From Limnohabitans sp. Rim8 (lineage in GTDB: Bacteria > Pseudomonadota > Gammaproteobacteria > Burkholderiales > Burkholderiaceae_C): a stretch of 64,000 bases of DNA. The number at the start of each line of letters is the position of its first letter. Positions within the stretch are counted from its first letter, which is position 1. The notes under the pieces were generated by a model, which saw nothing but the letters and a program-made list of their open reading frames with translations, was not told the DNA's origin and ran no database searches. Positions 18,935-27,983 of the stretch are shown here, piece after piece. Made by a program: the position numbers and the translations under genes. The stretch covers positions 1 through 64,000 of the forward strand of contig CAMDFK010000018.1 in NCBI GenBank assembly GCA_945897465.1. Direction: 5' to 3'.

Positions 18935-19630
18935 TCAGCCGCGCAGCACCTCAAGCACGTCGGACCTGAATTCACGGCCATAAAGAATCAACACCACCAA
19001 GGCTGTGGCTAGCACCAAAGCCATGGGCGAAAAGAACCAGGCCATGGCCGCAAATGAAAAATAGTAGGCCCGCAAACCGTCGTTGAAGGTCTCAGCCGCA
19101 GCGCTGACCAAATTACCCGCACGTTCGGCATGGTGCTGTCGATCGTACTTGCCAGCCGCAAAGTCCTCTGGCGGAGGCATGGCACCGATGGCCAAAGCGA
19201 CAAATGTGTATAGACGCATGGACCAAGAGAATCGAAAAAAAGCGTAAACAAAGATCCCCACCAAGACCAAGATCTTGAGCTCAAACACCAGCAAAGGTGT
19301 GGGCTGCGCGAACGGAATCTCACCCACCAAATCAGCCGCCTTGTCGGTGGTGCCCAGCAAGGCAAACAGGCCACCGATGATGATGATGCTGGTGGATGAA
19401 AAAAATGCGGGCGTCTGCGACAGGTTCTGGGTGATCAAGCCGTCGAGCATGCGGGGTTCTCGGCCCGTGGCCTGCATCATCCACATCTGGCGGTAACGGT
19501 TGGTGTTGGCAATCAGGGTCTGATCGCGCAGACCCCGCACCTTTGCCAACCAGGCATAACCGACCCACAGTCCAAAAAAAGTAAAAAGCGCCAGCCAATC
19601 GAGCCAGGGCAACATGGTGATGATTTTCAT
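18935..19630 (-). CDS. DUF599 family membrane protein
   Basis: Inner-membrane protein of unknown function, 231 residues, with four predicted membrane segments: about 8-25, 80-95, 112-135 and 190-215. WLDWLALFTFFGLWVGYAW at the start and the NRYRQMWM and FFSSTSIIIIGGL motifs are typical of the DUF599 family. It begins at ATG 19630 (MKIITMLPWL). The family has no assigned reaction. It follows the flavodoxin-like gene on the same strand, but a strong terminator lies between them, so it is probably transcribed separately. Confidence 0.85.
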   Translation of the reverse strand: MKIITMLPWLDWLALFTFFGLWVGYAWLAKVRGLRDQTLIANTNRYRQMWMMQATGREPRMLDGLITQNLSQTPAFFSSTSIIIIGGLFALLGTTDKAADLVGEIPFAQPTPLLVFELKILVLVGIFVYAFFRFSWSMRLYTFVALAIGAMPPPEDFAAGKYDRQHHAERAGNLVSAAAETFNDGLRAYYFSFAAMAWFFSPMALVLATALVVLILYGREFRSDVLEVLRG

Positions 19631-19685
19631 GCCGCCATCCTAGCAAGTGAGGAGCGTCATGGCTTGCCTGATGGCCTTGTGCCAA

Positions 19686-19722
19686 GAAAAAAAGCCGGTG
19701 CGATCGCCATCACACCGGCTTT
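19686..19722 (-). terminator. Rho-independent terminator of the flavodoxin-like gene
   Basis: On the minus strand a 10-bp stem AAAGCCGGTG/CACCGGCTTT with a 12-base loop is followed by a run of T residues. It starts 20 bases after the stop of the gene at 19743-20276. Confidence 0.85.
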
Positions 19723-19742
19723 GGCGTCCTGAGATCTGACGA

Positions 19743-20276
19743 TCAGCCGCGCAGCTTGGCAGCGACCGCGGCGACACGCTCGCCGTAGGCTTTGGCGGTG
19801 TCCAAGTCACCCTGGGGGATATCTTCTGCGGGACTGGTTGGGCCAACTTGCGCCATCACACCGGAGTTGGAGCCGATGCGGTTGATGGTGCCATCGTTCA
19901 TGGCGGGCTGGCCCACCCACACCATGCCTTGCTGCATGGCCAAGGTGATGAAGTACTGGAGGGTGGAGAGCTTGTCGCCGCTGGGGCTGGCCGAGATGGT
20001 GAAGCCACCCGCCACTTTGTCCTTCCAGGCGCTGGTGAACCAACGCTTGGAGGTGGCATCTGCGAATTTTTTGAACTGCCACGATGCCATGCCCATGTAG
20101 GTGGGCGAGCCAAAGATGATCGCGTCGGCCGAGTCGAGGGCTGCCCAATCGGCGTCGGTGATGTTGCCATCGGCGTCAATGGCGATCACTTGCGCGTTGG
20201 CGCCTTGGGCCACAAACTGGGCCACACGCTGGGTATGGCCGTAGCCGGAATGGTAGACAACAATGGTTTTAGCCAT
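19743..20276 (-). CDS. Flavodoxin family / NAD(P)H:quinone oxidoreductase (WrbA-like)
   Basis: FMN-binding flavodoxin-fold protein, 177 residues. The start is ATG 20276, with AGGAG upstream, giving MAKTIVVYHSGYGHTQRVA, the phosphate-binding loop. GSPTYMGMAS at about 72 and the ISASPSGDK stretch are the other FMN contacts. WrbA-type enzymes transfer two electrons to quinones; this protein is shorter than E. coli WrbA (198) and lacks parts of its insertions, so a general flavodoxin-family reductase is the safer name. It lies downstream of the pirin gene in the same direction, 41 bases apart, and both may answer to the divergent LysR regulator. Confidence 0.85.
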   Translation of the reverse strand: MAKTIVVYHSGYGHTQRVAQFVAQGANAQVIAIDADGNITDADWAALDSADAIIFGSPTYMGMASWQFKKFADATSKRWFTSAWKDKVAGGFTISASPSGDKLSTLQYFITLAMQQGMVWVGQPAMNDGTINRIGSNSGVMAQVGPTSPAEDIPQGDLDTAKAYGERVAAVAAKLRG

Positions 20277-20317
20277 GAAAAAACTCCTAGAGAGGTTGGA
20301 AAAGAAGATGAAAAAAA

Positions 20318-21031
20318 TCAAGGCGCCAAATCAAACACCAGCACTTCTGCGTTCTCGCCGTGAGACAAGCTCAGGGCCAATTCGTCTTGCAGCATGGCGG
20401 CATCGCCAGCCCGCAAGGCATGGCCGTTGACCTGCAAGCTGCCGCGCACCAGAAAGACATACGCTTTGCGCGCCTGATCGAGCGACAAGTGGGCTGCCTC
20501 GGCACCATTGAAGAGGCCAGCAAACATGCGGGCATCGGCGTGGATCTGCACGGCGTATTCGGCCGACTGCGCGTCAGCTGCAGGTGCGGCCACCAAGGCC
20601 AGTTGTCCGCGCTTGGCGCTGTCTGGCACGGTTTTTTGTTCGTAGCCGGGGTCAATTCCCGTCACATTGGGCTCGATCCAGATTTGCAAAAAGTGCGTTG
20701 GCTCGCCCTGGGCATGGTTGAACTCGCTGTGACGCACACCAGATCCCGCGCTCATGCGCTGCACATCACCGGGCGGTATGCCTTTGACGTTGCCCATGCT
20801 GTCCTGATGCGCCAAGTTGCCCGACAACACATAGCTGATGATTTCCATGTCGCGGTGGCCATGGGTACCAAAACCGGTACCGGGGTCGATGCGGTCTTCG
20901 TTGATGACGCGCAGATTGCCAAAACCCATGTGGGCCGGGTCAAAGTAGTTGGCAAAAGAAAAGCTGTGATAAGACTTGAGCCAGCCGTGGTCGGCATAAC
21001 CACGTTCGGCCGATTTGCGCAGGATGAGCAT
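20318..21031 (-). CDS. Pirin family protein (YhhW-like)
   Basis: Bicupin of the pirin family, 237 residues. The N-terminal cupin carries the metal-binding set in NYFDPAHMGFGNLRVINED, GFGTHGHRDMEIISYVL and VRHSEFNHAQGEPTHFLQIWI, all with expected His and Glu residues; the C-terminal cupin is metal-free as usual. E. coli YhhW oxidises quercetin in vitro, but physiological substrates of most pirins are unknown. It starts at ATG 21031, divergent from the LysR gene, and runs with the flavodoxin gene, an arrangement that suggests a redox-stress unit. Confidence 0.9.
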   Translation of the reverse strand: MLILRKSAERGYADHGWLKSYHSFSFANYFDPAHMGFGNLRVINEDRIDPGTGFGTHGHRDMEIISYVLSGNLAHQDSMGNVKGIPPGDVQRMSAGSGVRHSEFNHAQGEPTHFLQIWIEPNVTGIDPGYEQKTVPDSAKRGQLALVAAPAADAQSAEYAVQIHADARMFAGLFNGAEAAHLSLDQARKAYVFLVRGSLQVNGHALRAGDAAMLQDELALSLSHGENAEVLVFDLAP

Positions 21032-21161
21032 GAGGTCTCCAAGTCAAGGGGGCGGTTCAGGCCACCAAAAAGATGAACGAACTTTAACGACGACCCCGTC
21101 CTCAAAGGTTGAGACGGTTTGCTGGCATCATTCAAAATATTTCACCGATAAGATAAGAACT

Positions 21162-22100
21162 ATGCAAACCCCACGCGACTGGCTGACCCCTGAAGCCTTG
21201 AAGATGCTGCAAACCATTGGCCAAAAGGGCAGTTTTGCCGCAGCCGCCCGCGCCCTCAACTTGGTGCCCAGCGCCCTGACCTACCGGGTGCGCCAAATCG
21301 AAGACGCGCTCGATGTGCTGCTGTTTGACCGCAGTGCCCGCCAAGCGGTGCCCACAGCCGCAGGGCGGGAATTGCTGCGTGAAGCCAGCCGTTTGCTGGA
21401 CGACATGGACGCCGTGGCCAACCGCGTGCGCCGTGTCGCCACAGGGTGGGAGGCGGTGTTCACCGTGGCCGTGGACAGCATCGTCTCGCGCAGCGTGGTC
21501 ATGGATTTGTGTGCCAGTTTCTTGGCGCTGGGTGCGCCCACGCGCTTGCGGCTGCGCTACGAAACACTGTCGGGCACCTTGGCCGCGCTCACCTCAGGTC
21601 AGGCAGATCTGGCCTTGGGCGTGGTGCTGGAGCCGGGCCTGAAAACCGACATCCGGCACGCGGCGCTGGGCGAGATCGCTTTTGTGTTTGCCGTGGCCCC
21701 GCACCACCCCCTGGCCCAAGCCCCCGAGCCGTTGGGGGAAGCCACCCTGCAACAGCACCGCGCCGTGGCTGTGGCCGACTCGGTCAGCCGAGGCGCAGGC
21801 TTGACCATTGGGCTGCAAGGCGGGCAAGACGTGTTCACCGTCCCTGATATGCCCAGCAAACTCGAAGCCCAATTGCGCGGTCTGGGCGGTGGATTTTTGC
21901 CCGAAACGCTGGCGCGTCCCTACATCGATTCAGGCCTGCTGGTCGCCAAACAAGTGAGCACCCAACGCTCCAACAACTGCCACGTGGCCTGGCGCGACAC
22001 CCCACAAATGCCCGCCGGACAAGCGCTGCGCTGGTGGCTAGGTCAGCTGGAGCGGCCCGCCACCCGCGAGGCGCTGCTGCGCCCTGTCCACCGGGTGTGA
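21162..22100 (+). CDS. LysR family transcriptional regulator
   Basis: 312-residue regulator. The N-terminal winged helix-turn-helix (about 8-65) reads LQTIGQKGSFAAAARAL, then SALTYRVRQIEDALDVLLFDR, as in LysR proteins; the rest is the periplasmic-binding-like effector domain. I chose ATG 21162 because the upstream part of the frame, from 21015, overlaps the pirin gene and lacks similarity to the family. The 130-base gap to the divergent pirin gene is the natural place for its operator, so it probably controls pirin and the flavodoxin gene. The effector is unknown. Confidence 0.92.
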   Translation: MQTPRDWLTPEALKMLQTIGQKGSFAAAARALNLVPSALTYRVRQIEDALDVLLFDRSARQAVPTAAGRELLREASRLLDDMDAVANRVRRVATGWEAVFTVAVDSIVSRSVVMDLCASFLALGAPTRLRLRYETLSGTLAALTSGQADLALGVVLEPGLKTDIRHAALGEIAFVFAVAPHHPLAQAPEPLGEATLQQHRAVAVADSVSRGAGLTIGLQGGQDVFTVPDMPSKLEAQLRGLGGGFLPETLARPYIDSGLLVAKQVSTQRSNNCHVAWRDTPQMPAGQALRWWLGQLERPATREALLRPVHRV

Positions 22101-22178
22101 TAACAGCGACACGCAACAGACATCGGGGATAACCCACCCGGGCGGTTCCACAGCCCTTTTCTCAGCTAAAGTGAACCC

Positions 22179-23225
22179 ATGAACACACCACACATCGCCA
22201 TCATCGGTGTCGGCATGGCCGGCGTCACCTGCGCACGCACTTTGCGTCAAGCCGGACACAACGTCACCCTGTTTGAAAAAAGCCGAGGCCTGGGCGGGCG
22301 CATGTCCACCCGCGCCAGCATGTTTGGCAGCTTTGACCACGGCGCCCAGTACTTCACCGTGCGTGACCCGCGCTTTGAGCTGGCCTTGGCCACCGCCCCC
22401 GGCGTGTGCAAACCCTGGAGCGCCAACGCCGTGCGTGTGCTCGACCCCAATGGCCGTGTGATCGAAGCCGGGCTGCCCGGGGGCGAGCGCCACTGGGTGG
22501 CCACACCCGGTATGAATGGCCTGGTCAAAGCATGGGCCGCACCCCTGGTTGAAGACGGCCATGTGCAAGTGCAAACCCGCGTCACGCACATCTCGCCCGA
22601 CCCGCTCATGAAAAACGGCTGGCAATTGCACACCGAAAGCGACGACGGCGGTCGGCACATCTACGCGGGTTTTGACAAGGTCATCCTGGCCATTCCGCCC
22701 ACCCAAGCACAGGCCTTGCTGCAAGCCTCAGGACAAAGCGCCTTGGCCGAACCACTGAATGCGGTGCGGGTCGACCCCTGCTGGACCTTGATGCTGGCCT
22801 ACCCGCAGGCCGTGCAGCCCGGCCTGATCACCATCGGACCACAGTGGAACGCCGCCCGCAGCACACACCACCGCATCGCCTGGATGGCGCGTGAATCATC
22901 CAAGCCCGGGCGCGAGCGCATTGAGCGGTGGACCGTGCAGGCCAGTGCCCCTTGGTCGGCCGAGCACGTCAACGATTCGCCCGATCGCGTCAAAGGCAAA
23001 CTCATCAAGGCCTTTGCCGAAATCACCGGCATTCGTGTCACGCCGGACCACGCTGAGGTGCACCGCTGGCTGTATGCCAAAACCGCTAAGCCTTTGGGCC
23101 AAAGCTTCATGTGGTCCAAAGCCCAAGGCATCGGCCTGTGTGGCGACTGGTGCCTGGGCCACCGGGTGGAAGACGCTTTTGTATCGGGCCTGGAGCTGGC
23201 CTTGGCGGTGCTGCAAAAGCGCTGA
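22179..23225 (+). CDS. NAD(P)/FAD-dependent oxidoreductase, renalase-like
   Basis: Flavoprotein of 348 residues. The N-terminal dinucleotide-binding motif IIGVGMAGVTCARTL is followed by EKSRGLGGRMSTR, the second FAD motif of amine-oxidase-like enzymes, then FDHGAQYFTVRD, and a C-terminal FAD contact in GLCGDWCLGHRVEDA. This pattern matches bacterial renalase-like proteins, some of which oxidise 2- or 6-dihydro-NAD(P). The exact substrate cannot be read here. It is followed 20 bases later by gluQ on the same strand. Confidence 0.85.
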   Translation: MNTPHIAIIGVGMAGVTCARTLRQAGHNVTLFEKSRGLGGRMSTRASMFGSFDHGAQYFTVRDPRFELALATAPGVCKPWSANAVRVLDPNGRVIEAGLPGGERHWVATPGMNGLVKAWAAPLVEDGHVQVQTRVTHISPDPLMKNGWQLHTESDDGGRHIYAGFDKVILAIPPTQAQALLQASGQSALAEPLNAVRVDPCWTLMLAYPQAVQPGLITIGPQWNAARSTHHRIAWMARESSKPGRERIERWTVQASAPWSAEHVNDSPDRVKGKLIKAFAEITGIRVTPDHAEVHRWLYAKTAKPLGQSFMWSKAQGIGLCGDWCLGHRVEDAFVSGLELALAVLQKR

Positions 23226-23245
23226 TCAACCCTCGCTGAACCTGC

Positions 23246-24136
23246 ATGGCTGAGGTTTACACAGGCCGGTTTGCGCCTTCGCCAACCGGCCTTTTGCATG
23301 CCGGCTCGCTGGTCGCTGCGCTGGCCAGTTGGCTCGACGCCCGCGCCCATGGCGGCCGCTGGCTCGTGCGCATGGAAGACGTGGACACCCCCCGCTGCGT
23401 GCCCGGTGCCGACCAGGCGATCCTGAGACAACTGGCCAGCTGCGGCCTGACGCCCGACGGCCCCGTGCTGTGGCAAAGCCAGCGTGGCGCGGCGTACGAC
23501 CAAGCCCTGCAACACCTGGTGCACCAAGGCTGGGCCTACCCCTGCGGCTGCTCGCGCAAAGACATTGAATCCGCCCAAACCGTGGCCCGGCACCGTGCCG
23601 CCATCTACCCGGGCACCTGCCGAGAGGGCCTCCAGGGCAAACCTGCACGCGCCTGGCGGCTGAATGTGCAGGCCGTACAAAAAGCTTTGGGTCTGCCTGC
23701 GGTCACTCAATGGCACGACCGCCGCTTGGGGCCGCAACAACAAAACGTGGCCGAAGAAGTGGGTGACTTTGTGTTGCGCCGCGCAGACGGTCTGTGGGCC
23801 TACCAGTTGGCGGTGGTGGTGGACGATGCCGAGCAAGGCGTCACCCATGTGGTGCGGGGCCAAGACCTGGCCGACAACACGGCGCGGCAAATGGTGTTGC
23901 AACGCGCCTTGGGGCTGCCCAAACCCCAATACCTGCACACGCCTCTGGTGCTGGGCGCAGATGGCGACAAACTCAGCAAACAAAACGGCGCCATGGCGCT
24001 GGACCTGTCTGACCCATCGGCCGCACTGGCTCAGGCGGCGCAGGCACTCGGCTTGCCCACCCAGCCCACGCTGCACCCTGTCCTCGCGCAAGCGCTGGCA
24101 GATTGGCACCACCTCTTCATCTCGCGCAAGACTTGA
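23246..24136 (+). CDS. gluQ: Glutamyl-Q tRNA(Asp) synthetase
   Basis: Truncated glutamyl-tRNA-synthetase paralogue that attaches glutamate to queuosine in the anticodon of tRNA(Asp). It has the class I HIGH-type motif in [15 protein letters not shown], the Glu-binding region [16 protein letters not shown], zinc cysteines in YPCGCSRKD with a second site in YPGTC, and the KMSKS variant [10 protein letters not shown]. At 296 residues it lacks the C-terminal anticodon-binding domain, which defines the family. The lack of dksA next to it differs from the enterobacterial arrangement. Confidence 0.94.
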   Translation: MAEVYTGRFAPSPTGLLHAGSLVAALASWLDARAHGGRWLVRMEDVDTPRCVPGADQAILRQLASCGLTPDGPVLWQSQRGAAYDQALQHLVHQGWAYPCGCSRKDIESAQTVARHRAAIYPGTCREGLQGKPARAWRLNVQAVQKALGLPAVTQWHDRRLGPQQQNVAEEVGDFVLRRADGLWAYQLAVVVDDAEQGVTHVVRGQDLADNTARQMVLQRALGLPKPQYLHTPLVLGADGDKLSKQNGAMALDLSDPSAALAQAAQALGLPTQPTLHPVLAQALADWHHLFISRKT

Positions 24137-24482
24137 ACCCATTTGGAAGCGCCCGCAAAAGACGCGTCCATAGTTTTTGAGTGGCCGATTCAAGCTCGAA
24201 CTTAGCCATAGACCTTGATCACAGAAGTTACAACCGAATCCCTCCAGTTCGATAACGCCTTTTGACAGAAACACGTCCTGATGCCCTACAAATCGCGGGG
24301 CCCATCCATTCACATAGGCTGATGCTGCGCTCATTGGGCCTGATGCGCGATCTCTCGCCCGACGACCTCAACCGTTTCATGGGCTGTGTGGACACGGTCT
24401 TGATTTTGGCGAACTCGGGGCGGATCAAGCCTGCAACTAAGTACCCTCAAGTCAAAGGCCAACGCGCAGACTGAGCCTCACC
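24137..24482 (+). other. Intergenic stretch with a possible small ORF of unknown nature
   Basis: These 346 bases lie between the convergent genes gluQ and btuD. An open frame at 24262-24474 starts with TTG and would encode 70 residues, with LMLRSLGLMRDLSPDDLNRF in the middle. I do not recognise the family, see no ribosome-binding site, and it could be a remnant of a longer gene because a natural N-terminus is missing. No terminator hairpin, tRNA or repeat is visible. Confidence 0.35.
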
Positions 24483-25256
24483 TCAACTGCACCCAAGCCG
24501 CGGCAAAACCACCCACTGCCCATCGATCGCCTGGATGCGGATGCGGTGATCAAACACCGCCTCGATGGCGGCATGCGTGGCAGCATCGCGGCTTGTTCCG
24601 TGGTGCACCACTTGGCCTTCGCGCATGACCACGATGTCGTCAGCATGAAGCGCCATGCCAATCTCATGCAGCACACTGACCACCGTGGTGCCTTGCGCCA
24701 AGAGGCAATGCACCTGCTCCAGCCAGTCCACCTGATGCGGCGGGTCCAAATTGGCCAGGGGTTCGTCCATCAGCATGGTGGGTGCATTGCCCGCCATGGC
24801 GCGGGCCAGCAGCACGCGTTGGCGCTCGCCACCCGACAACTCGCCCAAGGTGCGCTCGCGCCAATCCCAGGCCTGTGTGGCTTTGAGCGCGGATTCCACC
24901 ATGTGCGCGTCTTGCGTTGAAGGCGCGCCCAGCCAACTTTGGTGCGGCAGGCGGCCGAGCATGGCCACGTCCCACACACGCAAGTCCAGTGTGCTGGCTT
25001 CCCCCTGCCCCAGCCAAGACATTTGCAGCGCCCTTTGCTGTCGGGTGAGCGAGGCCAGCGGCTGGCCCTGCCACAGCACTTGCCCGCTGTGCGGCAGCAA
25101 ACCCGCCAGCACCTTGAGCAAGCTCGATTTGCCTGCGCCATTGGGGCCAACCACACAGGTCCAGCGGCCCGCCGTGATCTGCAGGTCAATGTTTTGCAGC
25201 ACTTGTCGTCCACCCAACTCGGCGCACAGCTGACGGGTTTGCAATGCGGTGCTCAT
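24483..25256 (-). CDS. btuD: Cobalamin ABC transporter, ATP-binding protein
   Basis: ATPase of the B12 importer, 257 residues from ATG 25256. Walker A is VVGPNGAGKSSLL, the signature LSGGERQRVLLARAM, Walker B TMLMDEPLANLDP, and the switch His lies in VSVLHEIG. The start overlaps the btuC stop (ATGA). The frame extends to 25295 but that part lies inside btuC. It is the last gene of the riboswitch-controlled operon. Sequence alone would also allow a haem or siderophore importer; the riboswitch and BtuB-like receptor favour cobalamin. Confidence 0.9.
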   Translation of the reverse strand: MSTALQTRQLCAELGGRQVLQNIDLQITAGRWTCVVGPNGAGKSSLLKVLAGLLPHSGQVLWQGQPLASLTRQQRALQMSWLGQGEASTLDLRVWDVAMLGRLPHQSWLGAPSTQDAHMVESALKATQAWDWRERTLGELSGGERQRVLLARAMAGNAPTMLMDEPLANLDPPHQVDWLEQVHCLLAQGTTVVSVLHEIGMALHADDIVVMREGQVVHHGTSRDAATHAAIEAVFDHRIRIQAIDGQWVVLPRLGCS

Positions 25257-26269
25257 GAACGCGCTCCCGTGTCGGCATCGCGGTACACGCGCCACAGCAA
25301 ATAGCCCCCGCCCAGCACCGCCGTGAGCACGCCCACGGGCAACTCTTGAGGCGCCAACAGCACGCGGGCCACCACATCGGCCAGCACCAGCAAGGCAGCG
25401 CCCATCAGGGCCGATAAAGCCAAGCGCCAGGCGTGTGTGCAGCGCACCAACGAGCGCACCAAGTGCGGCGCAGCCAAGCCGACAAAAGCCACCAGCCCAA
25501 TGTGCGCCACCGCCGCCCCTGTGGCCAAAGAAACCACCCCCACCAACACCATGCTCGCCAATGGCAGCGGCACGCCCAAGCTTTGCGCGGTGGCTTCACC
25601 CAAACTGAGCGCATCCAGAACACGGGCAAAAACCCAAGACAGGGCGAGGCACAAGGCCAGCACCGCCGCCATGGTGGCGCAGGCAGTCCCGCTGACAAAC
25701 GCGGTCGAGCCCAGCATGAAGCCCTGCATGGCCTGCAACACCTGCGGCTGCAGCAGCGAAATCAAGGACGTGACCGCCCCCAGCACCACACCCACCACCA
25801 CGCCCGCCAACAACAGGCGCAGCGTTTGCTGCACACCACGCGCCAGCAGCAGCGTGAGCACCACCGCCAGCACCGCGCCCACAAAGGCCGCACCCGTGAG
25901 GCCCAAGCCGAGCCAAGCGGTCATAGCCCAAGCGCTGCCTCCAAAGAAACTCAGATAAACGCCCACCCCCAACGAAGCGCCCGAGGCACTGCCCAGCAAA
26001 TAAGGATCGGCCAGCGGGTTCCGAAACAGGCCTTGCGCCACCGCCCCGGCCAGGCCCAGCAAGGCACCACCCAGCCATGCGCCCAGGCTGCGCGGCAGAC
26101 GGATATCCCAGACGATTTGGCGCGACACCGCATCGGCCTCTGCCGTCCACCAGGCCTGCCAGCCCTGACTGCCAGCGGCCGTGCCCAGCACCACCACGGC
26201 AAGGCCTACCGCCAAGAGCAGCAGCGCCCAACGCGGCGCTTGGGTGCGGGTGTGGGGCTGGGGGTTCAC
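25253..26269 (-). CDS. btuC: Cobalamin ABC transporter, permease
   Basis: FecCD-family permease of 338 residues with about ten membrane segments. LPRSLGAWLGGALLGLAGAV and NPLADPYLLGSASGAS are the family signatures, and GLAAPHLVRSLV is the coupling-helix region that contacts BtuD. I chose GTG 26269, which overlaps the stop of the binding-protein gene by four bases (GTGA); the open frame reaches 26506 but that part overlies the neighbour in another frame and is not membrane-like. Confidence 0.9.
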   Translation of the reverse strand: MNPQPHTRTQAPRWALLLLAVGLAVVVLGTAAGSQGWQAWWTAEADAVSRQIVWDIRLPRSLGAWLGGALLGLAGAVAQGLFRNPLADPYLLGSASGASLGVGVYLSFFGGSAWAMTAWLGLGLTGAAFVGAVLAVVLTLLLARGVQQTLRLLLAGVVVGVVLGAVTSLISLLQPQVLQAMQGFMLGSTAFVSGTACATMAAVLALCLALSWVFARVLDALSLGEATAQSLGVPLPLASMVLVGVVSLATGAAVAHIGLVAFVGLAAPHLVRSLVRCTHAWRLALSALMGAALLVLADVVARVLLAPQELPVGVLTAVLGGGYLLWRVYRDADTGARS

Positions 26270-27174
26270 CGCTGCACTCCCGTGTCCCCTTGGGCCGCTG
26301 CGCGGTTCAGGCAATCGGCCATCAGCTGTGCGCCTTCGGCCATGCGCGGGCCAGCCCGCACCAGCATGTCTGAATCGCTCGGTTTGAACACACACAAACG
26401 CCGGCCCTGCATGGCCCGCAAGCGACCCCAGCCCGGTCGCTGCAGCATGCTGGCACGGCTGCTGTCGCCCGCCATGATCACGTCGGGCTGGGCCTGCACC
26501 ACCCATTCGGGGTTAACCTGCGGAAACGGGCCCATGGAAGACGGCAAGATGTTGGTCACACCCATGCGTGTGAGCGTTTCGCCCAAAAAAGATGAGGCAC
26601 TGGCGCCATAGGGTGCGGGGCTCACCTCAAAGTAAACCCGTTGCTGCCGCGCAGCGGGGCTGAGCGATTGCACCGCCGCCTGCACGCCCGCTTGAATGCC
26701 TTGCCAGACACGGTCGCTGTCGGCGGCGGGCACATGCAGCGCCTGGGCCACAGTGCGCCAAACGCGCTGCGCATCGGCGTGGTTGCGTGGCTCCAGACGC
26801 AGCACATTCAGACCCAAGGCCTGCAAGCGGTCAGCACCCCGGGTAGAACCCGCAGCCAATACCAAATCGGGTTTGAGTGCCACGATGCTCTCGATATTGG
26901 GGTCCAGCCCGCCGCCCACGCGCGGCACCGACTTGACCGACTCGGGCCAATTGGAATAACGGTCCAGCCCCACCAGTTTGTGGCACTGCTTCAAGGCACA
27001 CACGGTTTCGGTCAAGGATGGCAACAAGCTCACGATGCGCTGCGGGGCTTGTGCAATATGGACTCTTTGCTGGCGGTCGTCGAGCACGGTCACGGCGTGT
27101 GCGACTTGCGCACCTGCCCACACCGCAAGCACCAGGGTCAAGGATTGAGCCCAAGCTCTCAAACCCTCAACCAT
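26266..27174 (-). CDS. btuF: Cobalamin ABC transporter, periplasmic binding protein
   Basis: BtuF/FepB-fold binding protein, 302 residues from ATG 27174, with a signal peptide (hydrophobic core LTLVLAVWAG, cleavage near AHA). The mature part opens VTVLDDRQQRVHIAQAPQRIVSLLPSLTE and contains GLDRYSNWPESV and NIESIVALKPDLVLAA, the usual family landmarks. Its start overlaps the preceding gene by 8 bases. It should carry cobalamin from BtuB to BtuCD. Translation upstream of 27174 lies inside the neighbour and was discarded. Confidence 0.88.
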   Translation of the reverse strand: MVEGLRAWAQSLTLVLAVWAGAQVAHAVTVLDDRQQRVHIAQAPQRIVSLLPSLTETVCALKQCHKLVGLDRYSNWPESVKSVPRVGGGLDPNIESIVALKPDLVLAAGSTRGADRLQALGLNVLRLEPRNHADAQRVWRTVAQALHVPAADSDRVWQGIQAGVQAAVQSLSPAARQQRVYFEVSPAPYGASASSFLGETLTRMGVTNILPSSMGPFPQVNPEWVVQAQPDVIMAGDSSRASMLQRPGWGRLRAMQGRRLCVFKPSDSDMLVRAGPRMAEGAQLMADCLNRAAAQGDTGVQR

Positions 27175-27970
27175 GCAGCGCTTCCCACTGGCTGAAGATA
27201 CGGTGCAACTGCGCCACACCATCGGTGAGCGCAGCAGGCCCTGGCTGCAAAATGTCGGCCGATTTGATTTCAAAAATCTGCCCATTTCGCACGGCGGGCA
27301 CGTCTTGCCAACCGGGCCTGGCCGCGACTTTTTCCGGGCGAAACTTCTTGCCGCACAAAGAGCCGATGATGATGTCCGGCGCGCGCTCGATGATGGTTTG
27401 GCCGCTGGCAATGATTCGGTCGCGCCCCATGGATTGAAGCGCCAACTCAGGAAAAATGTCGTCCCCGCCCGCCATGCCCATCAACTCAGACACCCAGCGG
27501 ATGGTGCTCATATGGGGTTCGTCCCACTCCTCGAAATAGACCCGAGGCCGGCGCTTGAAACCCGCTGCCTTTTGGGTGATGGCGTCCAGCTCAGCCCGCA
27601 TGCGTGACAACTGGGCCATACCCTGCTCGGTCTGCCCCACCATCGCGGCCACTTGGTAGAGCACCGAAAAAATCTCATCCACGCTGCGCTGGTTGAACAC
27701 AGTGACCTGCACGCCCGCCTTGATCAGCAACGACGCAATGTCGGCCTGCAGGTCCGAAAAACCAAAAACACAATCCGGCTTGAGCGCTAAGATTTTGTCG
27801 ATCTTGGCGCTCAAAAATGCACTGACCTTGGGCTTTTCTTCGCGGGCACGGCGCGGTCGAACCGTGTAACCCGAGATGCCCACGATGCGCGATTCTTGCC
27901 CCAGCAAATAGAGCCACTCTGTTGTCTCTTCGGTGAGGCACACGATGCGTTGGGGCAAGAGCTGTTGCAT
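27167..27970 (-). CDS. Second cobalamin-binding-type protein without signal peptide
   Basis: A 267-residue protein of the same BtuF-like family (RIVCLTEETTEWLYLLGQESRIVGISGYTVRP; DKILALKPDCVFGFSDLQADI). It begins MQQLLPQRIVCLTEE, that is, directly with the mature domain, and no signal peptide can be built from upstream codons. It therefore appears cytoplasmic, unlike the next gene. Such signal-less members occur in other proteobacterial B12 loci; storage, chaperone or salvage roles are guesses. It is the second gene of the operon, 13 bases after btuB. Confidence 0.8.
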   Translation of the reverse strand: MQQLLPQRIVCLTEETTEWLYLLGQESRIVGISGYTVRPRRAREEKPKVSAFLSAKIDKILALKPDCVFGFSDLQADIASLLIKAGVQVTVFNQRSVDEIFSVLYQVAAMVGQTEQGMAQLSRMRAELDAITQKAAGFKRRPRVYFEEWDEPHMSTIRWVSELMGMAGGDDIFPELALQSMGRDRIIASGQTIIERAPDIIIGSLCGKKFRPEKVAARPGWQDVPAVRNGQIFEIKSADILQPGPAALTDGVAQLHRIFSQWEALHG

Positions 27971-27983
27971 GGGCCAGGTCCAA

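Noticed and set aside
22799-24334. A 511-codon minus-strand frame across gluQ and the FAD enzyme
   Set aside because: It is antisense to two well-supported genes and has low-complexity composition with no known motif.
25433-26611. A 392-codon plus-strand frame opposite btuC
   Set aside because: It is rich in Gln, Arg and His without structure and mirrors a membrane protein gene.
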